This document shows positions 46,966 through 54,859 of a DNA stretch of 64,000 nucleotides, in pieces. The position numbers and the translations under genes are program-made. Below the pieces are notes generated by a model. It searched no databases. It saw only the letters and a program-made list of their open reading frames with translations, and was not told the origin of the DNA. Position 1 is the stretch's first letter, and each line of letters starts with the position of its first letter. Source of the DNA: Nocardioides sp. S-1144 (lineage in GTDB: Bacteria > Actinomycetota > Actinomycetes > Propionibacteriales > Nocardioidaceae); the NCBI RefSeq assembly GCF_005954645.2, contig NZ_CP040695.2, positions 1,860,001 to 1,924,000 of the forward strand, given 5' to 3'.

Positions 46966-47565
46966 TCAGGATCCTCGGCGGGCCGCGACCCGGCGGGCCA
47001 CCAGCACGCCGACGACCAGCCCGAGCACGGCTCCGGTGACCGGGCCCCAGTCGTCGTCCAGGGCCTTGCCGGTGAGGGTGGCGGCCACCACGAGGGCCAG
47101 GACGAGGCTGGCCACCAGCAGGTTGCGGAACAGCTCCTCGAAGTAGATCCGGCTGAAGGACGGCTCGGGGACGGCGTCCGTGACCGGGGCGGCGTCCGTG
47201 ACCGCGGCGGGGACGGCGGGGGCCGGGTCCGGCGCGGGGGCCGGCGTCAGCGGGATCGTGCGGACGACGGCGTCCGGGGTGATCGCGCCGTACACGTGGG
47301 GGAACGTCTCGCTGCCGGGGGGCGCCCCCTCGACGGTCTCCTCGACCACCGGCGAAATGAGTAGGTCGGTGTCGAGCACGAGGAGCAGGAGCGGCTCGGT
47401 CACGCCGGCGTAGAACCGGTCGAGCACGCCCTGCCACTGGTCGCCGCGGCTGGCGTGGATGAAGCCCTCCTCGGCGAGGGTGCGCCCGAGGGTCGACGTC
47501 GTGTAGCGCCCCGAGAGCAGGGCGGCCTCCCAGTCGGCGACGGTGGCGATGTGGAAGATCCGCAC
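46966..47565 (-). CDS. DUF952 domain fused to a membrane tail
   Basis: A 199-residue protein. Residues 1-110 are a DUF952 domain (RIFHIATVADWEAAL, EGFIHASRGDQWQGVLDRFY, LLLLVLDTDLL, FPHVYGAI). DUF952 is distantly related to ADP-ribosyltransferase-like folds and is usually a free-standing 110-residue protein. Here a Pro/Ala/Val linker leads to two C-terminal membrane helices (LLVASLVLALVVAATL and VTGAVLGLVVGVLVA), so the domain would be tethered to the membrane. Start GTG 47565 is 6 bases after the nucS stop, suggesting one transcript. Function unknown. Confidence 0.82.
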   Translation of the reverse strand: MRIFHIATVADWEAALLSGRYTTSTLGRTLAEEGFIHASRGDQWQGVLDRFYAGVTEPLLLLVLDTDLLISPVVEETVEGAPPGSETFPHVYGAITPDAVVRTIPLTPAPAPDPAPAVPAAVTDAAPVTDAVPEPSFSRIYFEELFRNLLVASLVLALVVAATLTGKALDDDWGPVTGAVLGLVVGVLVARRVAARRGS

Positions 47566-47571
47566 GGGGGC

Positions 47572-48270
47572 CTAGAAGAGCCGGTGCTCGGAGTCGTCGA
47601 TGCCGCGCAGGGCGTCGTAGTCGACCACGGCGCAGGCGATGCCCCGGTCGGTGGCCAGCACCCGCGCCTGCGGCTTGATCTCCTGGGCCGCGAAGATGCC
47701 GCGGACCGCGCCCCTGCGGGTCAGCGCGGGGTCGCGGTTGAGCAGCTCGAGGTAGCGGGTCAGCTGCTCGACGCCGTCGATCTCGCCGCGACGCTTGATC
47801 TCGACGGCGACGCTGAGGCCGCCGGCGTCGCGACACATCAGGTCGACCGGGCCGATCGCCGTCGGGAACTCGCGCCGTACCAGGCTCAGGCCCTCGGCGA
47901 GGGTCGCGGGGTGCTCGGCCAGCAGCTCCTGGAGGTGCTTCTCGACGCCGTCCTTCTGCAGGCCGGGGTCGACCCCGAGGTGGTGGGTCGTCTCGTGGAG
48001 GATCTCCTCGATCAGGATCCGCAGGGTGTCCTCGGGCCCCTTCGCGGTGCTGCGCGCGGTGACGGTCCACTCGACCTGGCCGTCGTCGGTGGTGCCCTCG
48101 CGCAGGGTGCACGGCGGGCTCATCCAGTTCAGCGGCTTGTAGGAGCCGCCGTCGGAGTGCACCAGCACCGAGCCGTCGGCCTTGATCATCAGCACCCGCG
48201 TCGCCATCGGCAGGTGGGCGGTGAGCCGACCCGCGTAGTCGACCTGGCAACGGGCAACGACGAGTCTCAC
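47572..48270 (-). CDS. nucS: Mismatch-specific endonuclease NucS (EndoMS)
   Basis: A 232-residue nuclease cutting both strands at mismatches; it replaces MutS/MutL in most actinobacteria. The N-terminal beta-domain (residues 1-95) is followed by the RecB-like catalytic domain with D143 (GPVDLM), E157 and K159 (VAVEIKRRG) and Q169/Y173. The C-terminal end DSEHRLF looks like the beta-clamp-binding tail known for NucS. The GTG 48270 start gives the normal N-terminus [14 protein letters not shown] lies 8 bases upstream. A longer frame upstream is not supported. Confidence 0.95.
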   Translation of the reverse strand: MRLVVARCQVDYAGRLTAHLPMATRVLMIKADGSVLVHSDGGSYKPLNWMSPPCTLREGTTDDGQVEWTVTARSTAKGPEDTLRILIEEILHETTHHLGVDPGLQKDGVEKHLQELLAEHPATLAEGLSLVRREFPTAIGPVDLMCRDAGGLSVAVEIKRRGEIDGVEQLTRYLELLNRDPALTRRGAVRGIFAAQEIKPQARVLATDRGIACAVVDYDALRGIDDSEHRLF

Positions 48271-48355
48271 GGGAACCGAATGTAGCGGTCGTGGATCCAG
48301 GGGTGTCGACCCGACCGCTTGCGGGAGTGGCGCGTCTGGGGTTGAGTGACGGGGC

Positions 48356-48508
48356 ATGACAGCACCTGGGCCGCTCGCGACGCAATCACCCGGCTGGTTG
48401 GCCGACACGTAGAAGGCGATCAACGACGCCTTCGAGCCGGTCGCCACCGCGGTCAGCGACGTCATCTTCTACGCCCCGGAGATCGGCGGCGTCACGATCC
48501 CGCTGATC
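48356..48508 (+). other. Interrupted 5' end of the AGCS symporter gene (in-frame amber codon)
   Basis: From ATG 48356 the symporter frame runs [18 protein letters not shown], then TAG at 48410-48412, then [20 protein letters not shown] and on into the main gene without a shift. The post-stop residues look like genuine symporter N-terminus, so this is a nonsense change, a sequencing error or an old start region now lost. No ATG or GTG lies between the TAG and 48509. Confidence 0.7.
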
Positions 48509-49897
48509 GTGCTGTGGCTCGTCGTCGCGGCCGCCGTCTTCACCGTCTACTTCCGCGGCATCCAGCTCACCGGGGTCAGGACCTCGATCGCGCTGGTGCG
48601 CGGCAGGTACAGCCGCGACTCCGACCCGGGCGAGGTCACCCACTTCCAGGCGCTCTCCTCGGCCGTCTCCGGAACCGTCGGCCTCGGCAACATCGCCGGC
48701 GTCGGCGCCGCCGTGGTGATCGGTGGGCCGGGCGCGACCTTCTGGATGATCCTGGCCGGCCTGCTGGGCATGTGCACCAAGTTCGTCGAGTGCACGCTCG
48801 GGGTGAAGTACCGCGAGATCCACGAGGACGGGTCGGTCACCGGTGGTCCGTTCCGCTACCTGCCGATCGCCTTCGAGAGGTTCGGGGCGCTCACCACCAG
48901 GGTGCTCACCACGATCTTCGCCGTCGCGCTGCTGCTCTTCGGCGCGATCGGCGGCAACATGTTCCAGGCCAACCAGACCTTCGCCCAGGCCCAGGAGGTC
49001 ACCGGCGGCGAGGACGGCCTGCTGAGCTCGGCCGGGTCGGCGCTCGTCTTCGGCATCGTCCTGGCTGCGCTCGTCGGCTCGGTCATCCTCGGCGGCATCT
49101 CCTCGATCGCCAAGGTGACCTCGCGGCTGGTGCCCACGATGGCGGTCATCTACCTCGTCGCCTGTCTCCTCGTGATCGGCGGGAACGCCGTCCAGATCCC
49201 CGACGCCATCGGCGCGATCGTCTCCGGCGCCTTCAACCCGACCGGCGTCGCCGGCGGGGCGGTCGGCGTGCTGATCGTCGGCTTCCAGCGCGCTGCCTTC
49301 TCGAACGAGGCCGGGGTCGGTTCGGCCCCGATCACGCACTCGGCGGTCAAGACGAGGCACCCGGTCAGCGAGGGCTTCGTCGCCCTGCTCGAGCCGTTCA
49401 TCGACACCGTCGTGATCTGCACGATGACCGCCCTGACCATCGTCATCGCCGACACCGCCTACTACAGCGAGGCCCGGGAGACGGTCGCGGCGGGAGGCGA
49501 CGCGCCCGACGGGGTCGTCGTCACCTCCCGCGCCTTCGAGACGTTCCTGCCGTCGTTCCCGGTCGTCCTGGCCATCGCGGTGGCCCTCTTCGCGTTCTCG
49601 ACCCTCATCACCTGGAGCTACTACTCGATGAAGGCGTGGACGACGCTGTTCGGGCGCTCGGCCCGCAGCGAGCTGCTCTTCAAGTTCCTGTTCTGCCTCT
49701 TCACCGTCGTCGGCTCGGTCATCACCTTCACCTCGGTGATCGCGTTCGCCGACGCCGTGCTCTTCGTCTGTGCGATCGTCAACCTCCTCGCCTGCTACCT
49801 GCTGCTCCCGAAGGTGCGCGACGAGCTCCGCAGCTTCCGCGAGGGACTGCGCAGCGGCGCGATCGCCGAGGTGCCGGAGGACGAGCGCGCCTCCTGA
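48509..49897 (+). CDS. AGCS-family sodium:alanine/glycine symporter, 5' end disrupted
   Basis: The readable frame codes for 462 residues of an amino-acid:sodium symporter. Family motifs include SGTVGLGNIAGVGAAV, GGPGATFWMILAGLLGM, KFVECTLGVKYRE, NEAGVGSAPITHSAVKT and FAFSTLITWSYY. About 10 membrane helices remain. The first helix (IPLIVLWLVVAAAVFTVYF) is cut if translation begins at GTG 48509, its fourth codon or so inside the helix. The upstream amber codon at 48410 blocks the likely original start at 48356. The rest of the gene has no frameshift or stop and normal codon use, so it has been recently active or is still made from an unseen start. Confidence 0.75.
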   Translation: MLWLVVAAAVFTVYFRGIQLTGVRTSIALVRGRYSRDSDPGEVTHFQALSSAVSGTVGLGNIAGVGAAVVIGGPGATFWMILAGLLGMCTKFVECTLGVKYREIHEDGSVTGGPFRYLPIAFERFGALTTRVLTTIFAVALLLFGAIGGNMFQANQTFAQAQEVTGGEDGLLSSAGSALVFGIVLAALVGSVILGGISSIAKVTSRLVPTMAVIYLVACLLVIGGNAVQIPDAIGAIVSGAFNPTGVAGGAVGVLIVGFQRAAFSNEAGVGSAPITHSAVKTRHPVSEGFVALLEPFIDTVVICTMTALTIVIADTAYYSEARETVAAGGDAPDGVVVTSRAFETFLPSFPVVLAIAVALFAFSTLITWSYYSMKAWTTLFGRSARSELLFKFLFCLFTVVGSVITFTSVIAFADAVLFVCAIVNLLACYLLLPKVRDELRSFREGLRSGAIAEVPEDERAS

Positions 49898-49939
49898 CCG
49901 GGTGCACCCCCTCTCGTCCCGCTCCCTACAGTGGCGCTC

Positions 49940-50488
49940 GTGGACATCTCGATCCGGCGGGCCCGACCCTCCGACCTGCGCCGGATCGCGGCGGTCGAGG
50001 ACGCCGGCGTCGCGCTCTTCGAGCAGCACCTCGGCGCCGCCGTGCTGGCCAGCGTGCCCGCGCTGAGCGCCGGCGCGACGAGCGGGGCCGAGCGCGACGG
50101 CGTCGGCACCCTGCTGGTGGCCGTCGACGACCGGCGGCTCGTGGGGTTCGCGCACGTCGTCCCGCACGACCTGCACGCCCACCTCGAGCAGGTCTCGGTC
50201 CTGCCGGCGTACGGGCGGCGGGGGATCGGGGCCCGGCTGGTGCGCGAGGCGATGGAGGAGGCCCGGTGGGCCGGCTACGGCGTGATGTCGCTGTGCACCT
50301 ACCGCGACGTCCCCTGGAACGGCCCGTTCTACGCCGCGCTCGGCTTCACCGAGGTGAGCGACCTGGAGCCGTTCCAGCGCGACCTGCGCGCCCACGAGCA
50401 GGCGCTGGGACTCGACGACGCCGGCGTCCGCGTGGTCATGCAGGCCACCCTGTCCCGCCCCACGCGCCGACCCGTCAGTGATCACTGA
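49940..50488 (+). CDS. GNAT family N-acetyltransferase
   Basis: A 182-residue acetyltransferase. The acetyl-CoA loop is LPAYGRRGIGARLVREAM near residue 92, and the later NGPFYAALGFTEV block is the substrate side. It resembles RimI/YjaB-type small-molecule or peptide acetyltransferases; the acceptor is unknown. TACAGT (49927-49932) ends 7 bases before GTG 49940, favouring this start over GTG 49931. The stop codon TGA lies inside the first of two tandem palindromes. Confidence 0.85.
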   Translation: MDISIRRARPSDLRRIAAVEDAGVALFEQHLGAAVLASVPALSAGATSGAERDGVGTLLVAVDDRRLVGFAHVVPHDLHAHLEQVSVLPAYGRRGIGARLVREAMEEARWAGYGVMSLCTYRDVPWNGPFYAALGFTEVSDLEPFQRDLRAHEQALGLDDAGVRVVMQATLSRPTRRPVSDH

Positions 50489-50537
50489 CGGGTCAGCGTG
50501 CCCGACGCGCCGACCCGTCAGTGATCACTGACGGGTC
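50469..50537. repeat. Two tandem copies of a 26-base perfect palindrome
   Basis: Palindromes at 50469-50494 and 50512-50537, both with core CCGTCAGTGATCACTGACGG, are spaced 43 bases centre to centre. The first overlaps the stop codon of the acetyltransferase. A near-identical palindrome lies 42 kb away at 8516-8545. They could fold as strong hairpins at transcript ends. Confidence 0.8.
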
Positions 50538-50553
50538 AGCGGGGTGGGCCGAA

Positions 50554-50570
50554 GTTACCGACGGGTGAAC
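50554..50570 (+). promoter_or_regulatory. GTTACC-type operator candidate upstream of the hydroxyacyl-CoA dehydrogenase
   Basis: GTTACC-N5-GTGAAC, sharing 11 defined positions with the element at meaA (42297-42313). CATGAT at 50599-50604 is the likely -10, 8 bases before the ATG, so this element would lie just upstream of the -35. Confidence 0.4.
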
Positions 50571-50612
50571 ATCGGGTCCGGTGCCCGTGACACCGTGTCA
50601 TGATGCGGTGCC

Positions 50613-52433
50613 ATGACCTCGATGAGCCCGGCAGCGCCCGCAGCAGGTAGTCAGTCCCGCACGTTCACCACGATCGGGGTCGTCGGCCTCGGCACCATGG
50701 GCGCCGGGATCGCCGAGGTCTTCGCCCGCAACGGCCACGCCGTGGTCGGCGTCGAGCTGAACGACGAGGCCGTCGAGCGCGGCCGCCAGCACCTCGAGCA
50801 CTCGACCGGCCGCGCGGTGCGGCGCGAGAAGATGACCGAGGCCGAGCAGGCCGAGCTGTTGGGCCGGATCACGTTCACCACCGCGCTGGCCGACCTCGCC
50901 GACGCCGGCCTGGTGGTGGAGGCGGTCGTGGAGTCGATGGAGGTCAAGAAGGCGATCTTCCGCGAGCTCGACGGCATCGTCTCGCCGGACGCCGTGCTGG
51001 CGACGAACACCTCGTCGCTGTCGGTCACCGAGCTGTCCTCGGCGACGTCCGGGCCGGGCCGGGTGGTCGGCGTGCACTTCTTCAACCCCGCGCCGGTGCA
51101 GGACCTGGTGGAGGTGGTGCGGACCGTCGTCACCGAGCCCGACGTCCTCACCGACGTCCAGGCGCTGCTGGCCTCGCTCGGCAAGAGCCCGGTGGTCTGC
51201 GGCGACAAGGCGGGGTTCATCGCCAACACCCTGCTCTTCGGCTACCTCAACCACGCCGCGTCGATGTACGAGGGGCGCTACGCCAGCCGCGAGGACATCG
51301 ACGCCGCCATGCGCTTCGGCTGCGGCTACCCGATGGGCCCGCTCGCCCTGCTCGACCTGATCGGCCTCGACACCGCCTACGAGATCCTCGAGACGATGTA
51401 CCGCCAGGGCCGCGACCGGCTGCACGCGCCCACCCCGGTCCTCAAGCAGATGGTCACCGCCGGGCTGCTCGGTCGCAAGACCGGTCGGGGCTTCTACACC
51501 TACGAGGGACCCGACAGCCCCGTCGTGGTCCCCGACGACCGGACGCCCTCCGACGACGACGCCCCGCAGCTGCGCCACGACGTCCGGCTGGTCGGGGTCG
51601 TCGGGACCGGCACGATGGCGGCGGGGATCGTCGAGGTCTTCGCCCGCGCCGGGTACGACGTCCGCTGCGTCGGGCGCAGCGCCGACAAGGTCGCCGGGGT
51701 GGTGGCCACGATCACCCGGAGCCTCGACAAGCAGGTCCAGCGCGGCCGGGCCACCGAGGAGACCAAGGCCGAGGTGCTCGCCCGGGTCGCAGGCACCACG
51801 TCGCTGGAGGACCTGGCCGACGTCGACCTGGTCGTCGAGGCGATCGCGGAGGACCTCGCGATCAAGACGACGCTGTTCGAGAACCTCGACGAGATCTGCA
51901 AGGAGGGGGCCATCCTGGCGACCACGACGTCCTCGCTGCCGATCATCGCGCTTGCCTCGGCCACCCGCCGCGCGCAGGACGTCGTCGGCATGCACTTCTT
52001 CAACCCGGCCACGGTGATGCGACTCGTGGAGGTGGTCTCCACGGTGTCCACCGACGACGACGTCACCGAGACCACCCGGGCGCTGTGCGCGCGGGTGGGC
52101 AAGGTGGCGGTCTCCTGCGGTGACCGGGCCGGCTTCATCGTCAACGCGCTGCTGTTCCCCTACCTCAACGACGCCGTCAAGATGCTGGAGGCGCACTACG
52201 CCACCGCCGACGACATCGACCTGGCGATGAAGCAGGGCTGCGCGCTGCCGATGGGGCCCTTCGAGCTGCTCGACGTCGTCGGCAACGACGTGTCGCTGGC
52301 CATCCAGCGCGAGCTCTACCAGGAGTTCCGCGAGCCGGGCTTCGCGCCGGCGCCGCTGCTCGAGCACCTGGTCACGGCCGGCTACCTGGGCCGCAAGACC
52401 AGGCGTGGCTTCCGCGACCACTCGCGGCGCTGA
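50613..52433 (+). CDS. 3-hydroxyacyl-CoA dehydrogenase with two tandem copies of the enzyme
   Basis: A 606-residue NAD(P)-dependent dehydrogenase made of two complete units. Unit 1 (about 18-300) has VVGLGTMGAGIAEVFARNG and the catalytic His motif GVHFFNPAPVQDLVEVV. Unit 2 (about 320-605) has VVGTGTMAAGIVEVFARAG and GMHFFNPATVMRLVEVV. Each has its own C-terminal 3HCDH helical domain (GYPMGPLALLDLIGLD, GCALPMGPFELLDVVGND). Both catalytic His remain, so both halves may be active. In the cell it would interconvert 3-hydroxybutyryl-CoA and acetoacetyl-CoA, joining thiolase to the Ccr step. The next gene overlaps its stop by one base. Confidence 0.92.
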   Translation: MTSMSPAAPAAGSQSRTFTTIGVVGLGTMGAGIAEVFARNGHAVVGVELNDEAVERGRQHLEHSTGRAVRREKMTEAEQAELLGRITFTTALADLADAGLVVEAVVESMEVKKAIFRELDGIVSPDAVLATNTSSLSVTELSSATSGPGRVVGVHFFNPAPVQDLVEVVRTVVTEPDVLTDVQALLASLGKSPVVCGDKAGFIANTLLFGYLNHAASMYEGRYASREDIDAAMRFGCGYPMGPLALLDLIGLDTAYEILETMYRQGRDRLHAPTPVLKQMVTAGLLGRKTGRGFYTYEGPDSPVVVPDDRTPSDDDAPQLRHDVRLVGVVGTGTMAAGIVEVFARAGYDVRCVGRSADKVAGVVATITRSLDKQVQRGRATEETKAEVLARVAGTTSLEDLADVDLVVEAIAEDLAIKTTLFENLDEICKEGAILATTTSSLPIIALASATRRAQDVVGMHFFNPATVMRLVEVVSTVSTDDDVTETTRALCARVGKVAVSCGDRAGFIVNALLFPYLNDAVKMLEAHYATADDIDLAMKQGCALPMGPFELLDVVGNDVSLAIQRELYQEFREPGFAPAPLLEHLVTAGYLGRKTRRGFRDHSRR

Positions 52434-53110
52434 TGGACCACGATCCCGCGGGGCACCCGGGGCACCCGGGGCTGGGCGACCTCGTCGACGCCTGGCTCGA
52501 CGGTTACGCCGTCGCGCGGCAGCTGCCGGTGCTGCGGCACGACGGGGTCGCGGAGATCGAGATCGCCAGCGGGGGACGGCGCCTCGAGGTCGTGGTCGCC
52601 GAGCCGGCTCCGGCCCTGCTCGAGGCGACGCTGCGCCGTCTCGTCGGGACCACCGACGTCTGGGTCACGGTCCTGACCGCCGGGCAGTGGGCGCCCGACC
52701 CGCCGGACGGCGTCCGGGTGCAGGTCGACGACGAGGTGCTGATGACGCTCGACCTGGCCCCGGCCGCACCGTCGGGGAGCGGCAGCCGCGTCGTCGTCGA
52801 GGAGCACGGGGACCGGGCCCGGGCCGTCGTCCTTGAGCACGAGGCGGTGACGGCGGTCGGCTGGGTCGCGCTGACCGGACCGCCGGCGACGCCGACCGCG
52901 GTGGCCGACCGGGTGTGGACGGCCGAGACCCACCGCCGCCGCGGGCTCGGCGGCGCGGTGATGGGGGCGCTGCAGGGCTGGGCGCACGCCCACGGGGCCC
53001 GTCGTGCCGTGCTCGCGGCCTCCGTCGAGGGACAGGCGCTCTACGCCGCCCTCGGCTGGCGGGTCGCGGCGCGGATGACCTCCTTCGCCGGCGCGGACGG
53101 ACCTCCGTAG
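52433..53110 (+). CDS. GNAT family N-acetyltransferase
   Basis: A 225-residue protein. The last 80 residues are a GNAT core (VWTAETHRRRGLGGAVMGALQGWA, then VEGQALYAALGWRV). The first 140 residues have no recognisable motif but are predicted alpha/beta, perhaps a degenerate first GNAT unit. It starts at ATG 52433, overlapping the dehydrogenase stop, so the two are co-translated. Acceptor unknown. Confidence 0.8.
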   Translation: MDHDPAGHPGHPGLGDLVDAWLDGYAVARQLPVLRHDGVAEIEIASGGRRLEVVVAEPAPALLEATLRRLVGTTDVWVTVLTAGQWAPDPPDGVRVQVDDEVLMTLDLAPAAPSGSGSRVVVEEHGDRARAVVLEHEAVTAVGWVALTGPPATPTAVADRVWTAETHRRRGLGGAVMGALQGWAHAHGARRAVLAASVEGQALYAALGWRVAARMTSFAGADGPP

Positions 53111-53119
53111 GCTTCGCGG

Positions 53120-53896
53120 GTGCACCGTCCCCTCCTCGCCCTGACCGCCGCCGTCCTCGGCCTCGTGCTCGGGCTCACGGCCCTGCCGGCCCACGCCGCC
53201 GACGTCACGCCGCTGCCGACCGGCACCGACGTCGACTACCAGCTCGGCGGCCCGGTCGACCGGCCGGCGCACGTCGGCATCGTCGTCCGCGACCGCACCG
53301 CCGCGGCCGACCCCGACCGCTACAACGTCTGCTACGTCAACGGCTTCCAGACCCAGCCCGACGCGAAGCGGTTCTGGCGCCAGCGGTGGAACCTGGTGCT
53401 GAAGCAGGACGGTCGCCCGGTCGTCGACGAGAACTGGGGGGAGTGGCTGCTCGACATCGCCACGCCCGCCAAGCGGCGTCGGCTCGCCGCGATCGTGGGC
53501 CGCTGGGTCGACGGCTGCGCGCGCGACGGCTTCCAGGCCGTCGAGTTCGACAACCTGGACTCCTTCACCCGCAGCCGCGGTGAGCTGTCGCGACGCGACG
53601 CCACGGCGTTCGCCAGGCTGCTGGTGCGCCGCACGCACGCCGCCGGCCTCGCGGCCGGGCAGAAGAACCTCGCCGGGTACGACGGCACCCGGATCGGCTT
53701 CGACTTCGCCGTCAGCGAGTCGTGCGCGCAGTACCGGGAGTGCGGTCGCTACGTCGAGGACTTCGGCACGCAGGTGCTGATGGTGGAGTACCGGCGCGTC
53801 GACTTCCGTCGCGCGTGCGCCGACCACGGCGCCACCCACGCGATCGTGCTGCGCGACCTGGCGCTGCGCCCGGGCCACCGGGCGCGCTACTGCTGA
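53120..53896 (+). CDS. Secreted glycoside hydrolase-like protein (GH114 TIM barrel)
   Basis: A 258-residue exported protein: signal peptide with cleavage near AHAADV, then a small TIM-barrel domain. DYQLGGPVDRPAHVGIVVRD, YNVCYVNGFQTQP, LDIATPAKRRRLAAIVGRW and AVEFDNLDSFTRS match from memory GH114 (endo-alpha-1,4-polygalactosaminidase) proteins. The Asp/Glu in AVEFDNLDSF would be catalytic. The target is probably a galactosaminogalactan-like or wall polymer. GTG start follows TAGGCT (53108-53113) by 6 bases (leaderless). Two C-terminal Cys pairs fit secretion. Confidence 0.82.
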   Translation: MHRPLLALTAAVLGLVLGLTALPAHAADVTPLPTGTDVDYQLGGPVDRPAHVGIVVRDRTAAADPDRYNVCYVNGFQTQPDAKRFWRQRWNLVLKQDGRPVVDENWGEWLLDIATPAKRRRLAAIVGRWVDGCARDGFQAVEFDNLDSFTRSRGELSRRDATAFARLLVRRTHAAGLAAGQKNLAGYDGTRIGFDFAVSESCAQYRECGRYVEDFGTQVLMVEYRRVDFRRACADHGATHAIVLRDLALRPGHRARYC

Positions 53897-53900
53897 TCGC

Positions 53901-54194
53901 TCAGGAGTAGCGGTGGCTCTTCGCCGCGTGGCCCTGCTCGCGGGTGCAGGTGCGCCCGCCCATGTTGCGGTGTCCGCACAGCGCCTCGTCGGCGGCGGCC
54001 CCGGTGTCGGCGCCGGTGTCGGGGGCGGCAGCGAGAGCAGCCGCGGCCTTGGCCGCCTTGGCGGCCGGGGGCGCGACCGGGGCCTTGGCGGCCGGGGTCG
54101 TGGGGGAGGGCGTCGCCCTCGTGGCGCCGCGGGCGGCGGCCGATCGTGCGTACTTGGCCTCGCGCATCGCGCGCAGCTCGTCGGTCTTGCTCAT
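53901..54194 (-). CDS. Small Ala/Lys-rich protein with a C-terminal Cys/His motif
   Basis: A 97-residue basic protein. The first 70 residues are low-complexity Ala, Pro, Lys and Thr. The last 25 carry CGHRNMGGRTCTREQGH, a compact set of two Cys and two His that could bind zinc. I recall the same motif at the ends of other actinobacterial unnamed proteins. ATG at 54194; no clear -10 box. It is convergent with the GH114 gene, 4 bases between stop codons. Function unknown. Confidence 0.6.
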   Translation of the reverse strand: MSKTDELRAMREAKYARSAAARGATRATPSPTTPAAKAPVAPPAAKAAKAAAALAAAPDTGADTGAAADEALCGHRNMGGRTCTREQGHAAKSHRYS

Positions 54195-54283
54195 CGTCGG
54201 ATCACGGGTCCGACCCTACGGGGCGCCACCGACACCCCGGTGCTGACACTCCCGCCCCGGCCCGTGAGGTAGGTCCCTCCGGC

Positions 54284-54820
54284 TCAGGCGCCGGCCTGCC
54301 GCGCCCGGTAGGCGGCGACGGCGTTGCGGTTGCCGCACGTCGTCGAGCAGAACCGTCGCGACCGGTTGCGGGACAGGTCGAGGACGACGCCCTCGCACTC
54401 GTCGTCGCCGCAGACGCCGAGCCGCGACATCTCGTCGCCGCGGATGACGTCGATCATCGCCATCGCGAGCTCGACCCGGAACCGGGTCGCCCACGGGGCG
54501 TCGGGCGACACCGCGTGCAGGTGCCAGTCGAACTCGTCGTGCCGCATCAGCTGGGGCAGCGCCTGCTCCTCGGCGAGCATCCGGTTCACGAGCCCGACGG
54601 CGTCCTCGCGGCTGGCGGTGAGCAGGGTGCGGAACTCCGCGCGCAGCGCCAGGACGGCGTCCCGCTCGGCGGCGTCCCGGTCGTGGCGACCGCTGAAGTG
54701 GTGCTTGCGGTAGAAGTCGCTCAGCTCCTCGACCGTGGAGATGGTGACGGGGTCGAGCGCGCTGTTGGCGAGGACGACCGCGGACTGCAGCGACAGCTCG
54801 ACGTCATGAGCGAAAACCAT
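54284..54820 (-). CDS. ABATE/CGNR zinc-finger transcription regulator
   Basis: A 178-residue regulator. An ABATE domain (residues 1-125) is followed by a CGNR zinc finger with ligands in VCGDDECEG and RFCSTTCGNRNA. Such proteins are typically small-molecule-responsive DNA binders. The ATG follows TAATCT (54832-54827) by 6 bases. Its promoter overlaps, in opposite direction, that of the EamA transporter at 54860, suggesting it controls that gene and itself. Confidence 0.88.
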   Translation of the reverse strand: MVFAHDVELSLQSAVVLANSALDPVTISTVEELSDFYRKHHFSGRHDRDAAERDAVLALRAEFRTLLTASREDAVGLVNRMLAEEQALPQLMRHDEFDWHLHAVSPDAPWATRFRVELAMAMIDVIRGDEMSRLGVCGDDECEGVVLDLSRNRSRRFCSTTCGNRNAVAAYRARQAGA

Positions 54821-54821
54821 G

Positions 54822-54851
54822 TTGACAGATTACCAAACGGGTCCCTACTGT
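54822..54851 (+). promoter_or_regulatory. EamA promoter overlapping the CGNR promoter
   Basis: TTGACA (54822-54827), an 18-base spacer and TACTGT (54846-54851) form a near-consensus promoter reading right, 8 bases from the ATG at 54860. TAATCT on the opposite strand (54832-54827) overlaps it and serves the CGNR gene. The whole divergent gap is 39 bases. Confidence 0.65.
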
Positions 54852-54859
54852 CATGAGTC

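Noticed and set aside
48410-48412. TAG read as pyrrolysine or programmed read-through
   Set aside because: No pylT/pylS or read-through context is visible, and sodium:alanine symporters do not carry pyrrolysine at this place; mutation or sequencing error is simpler.
50469-50537. CRISPR array suggested by two tandem repeats
   Set aside because: Only two units, each a perfect palindrome, with a 17-base gap and no cas genes.
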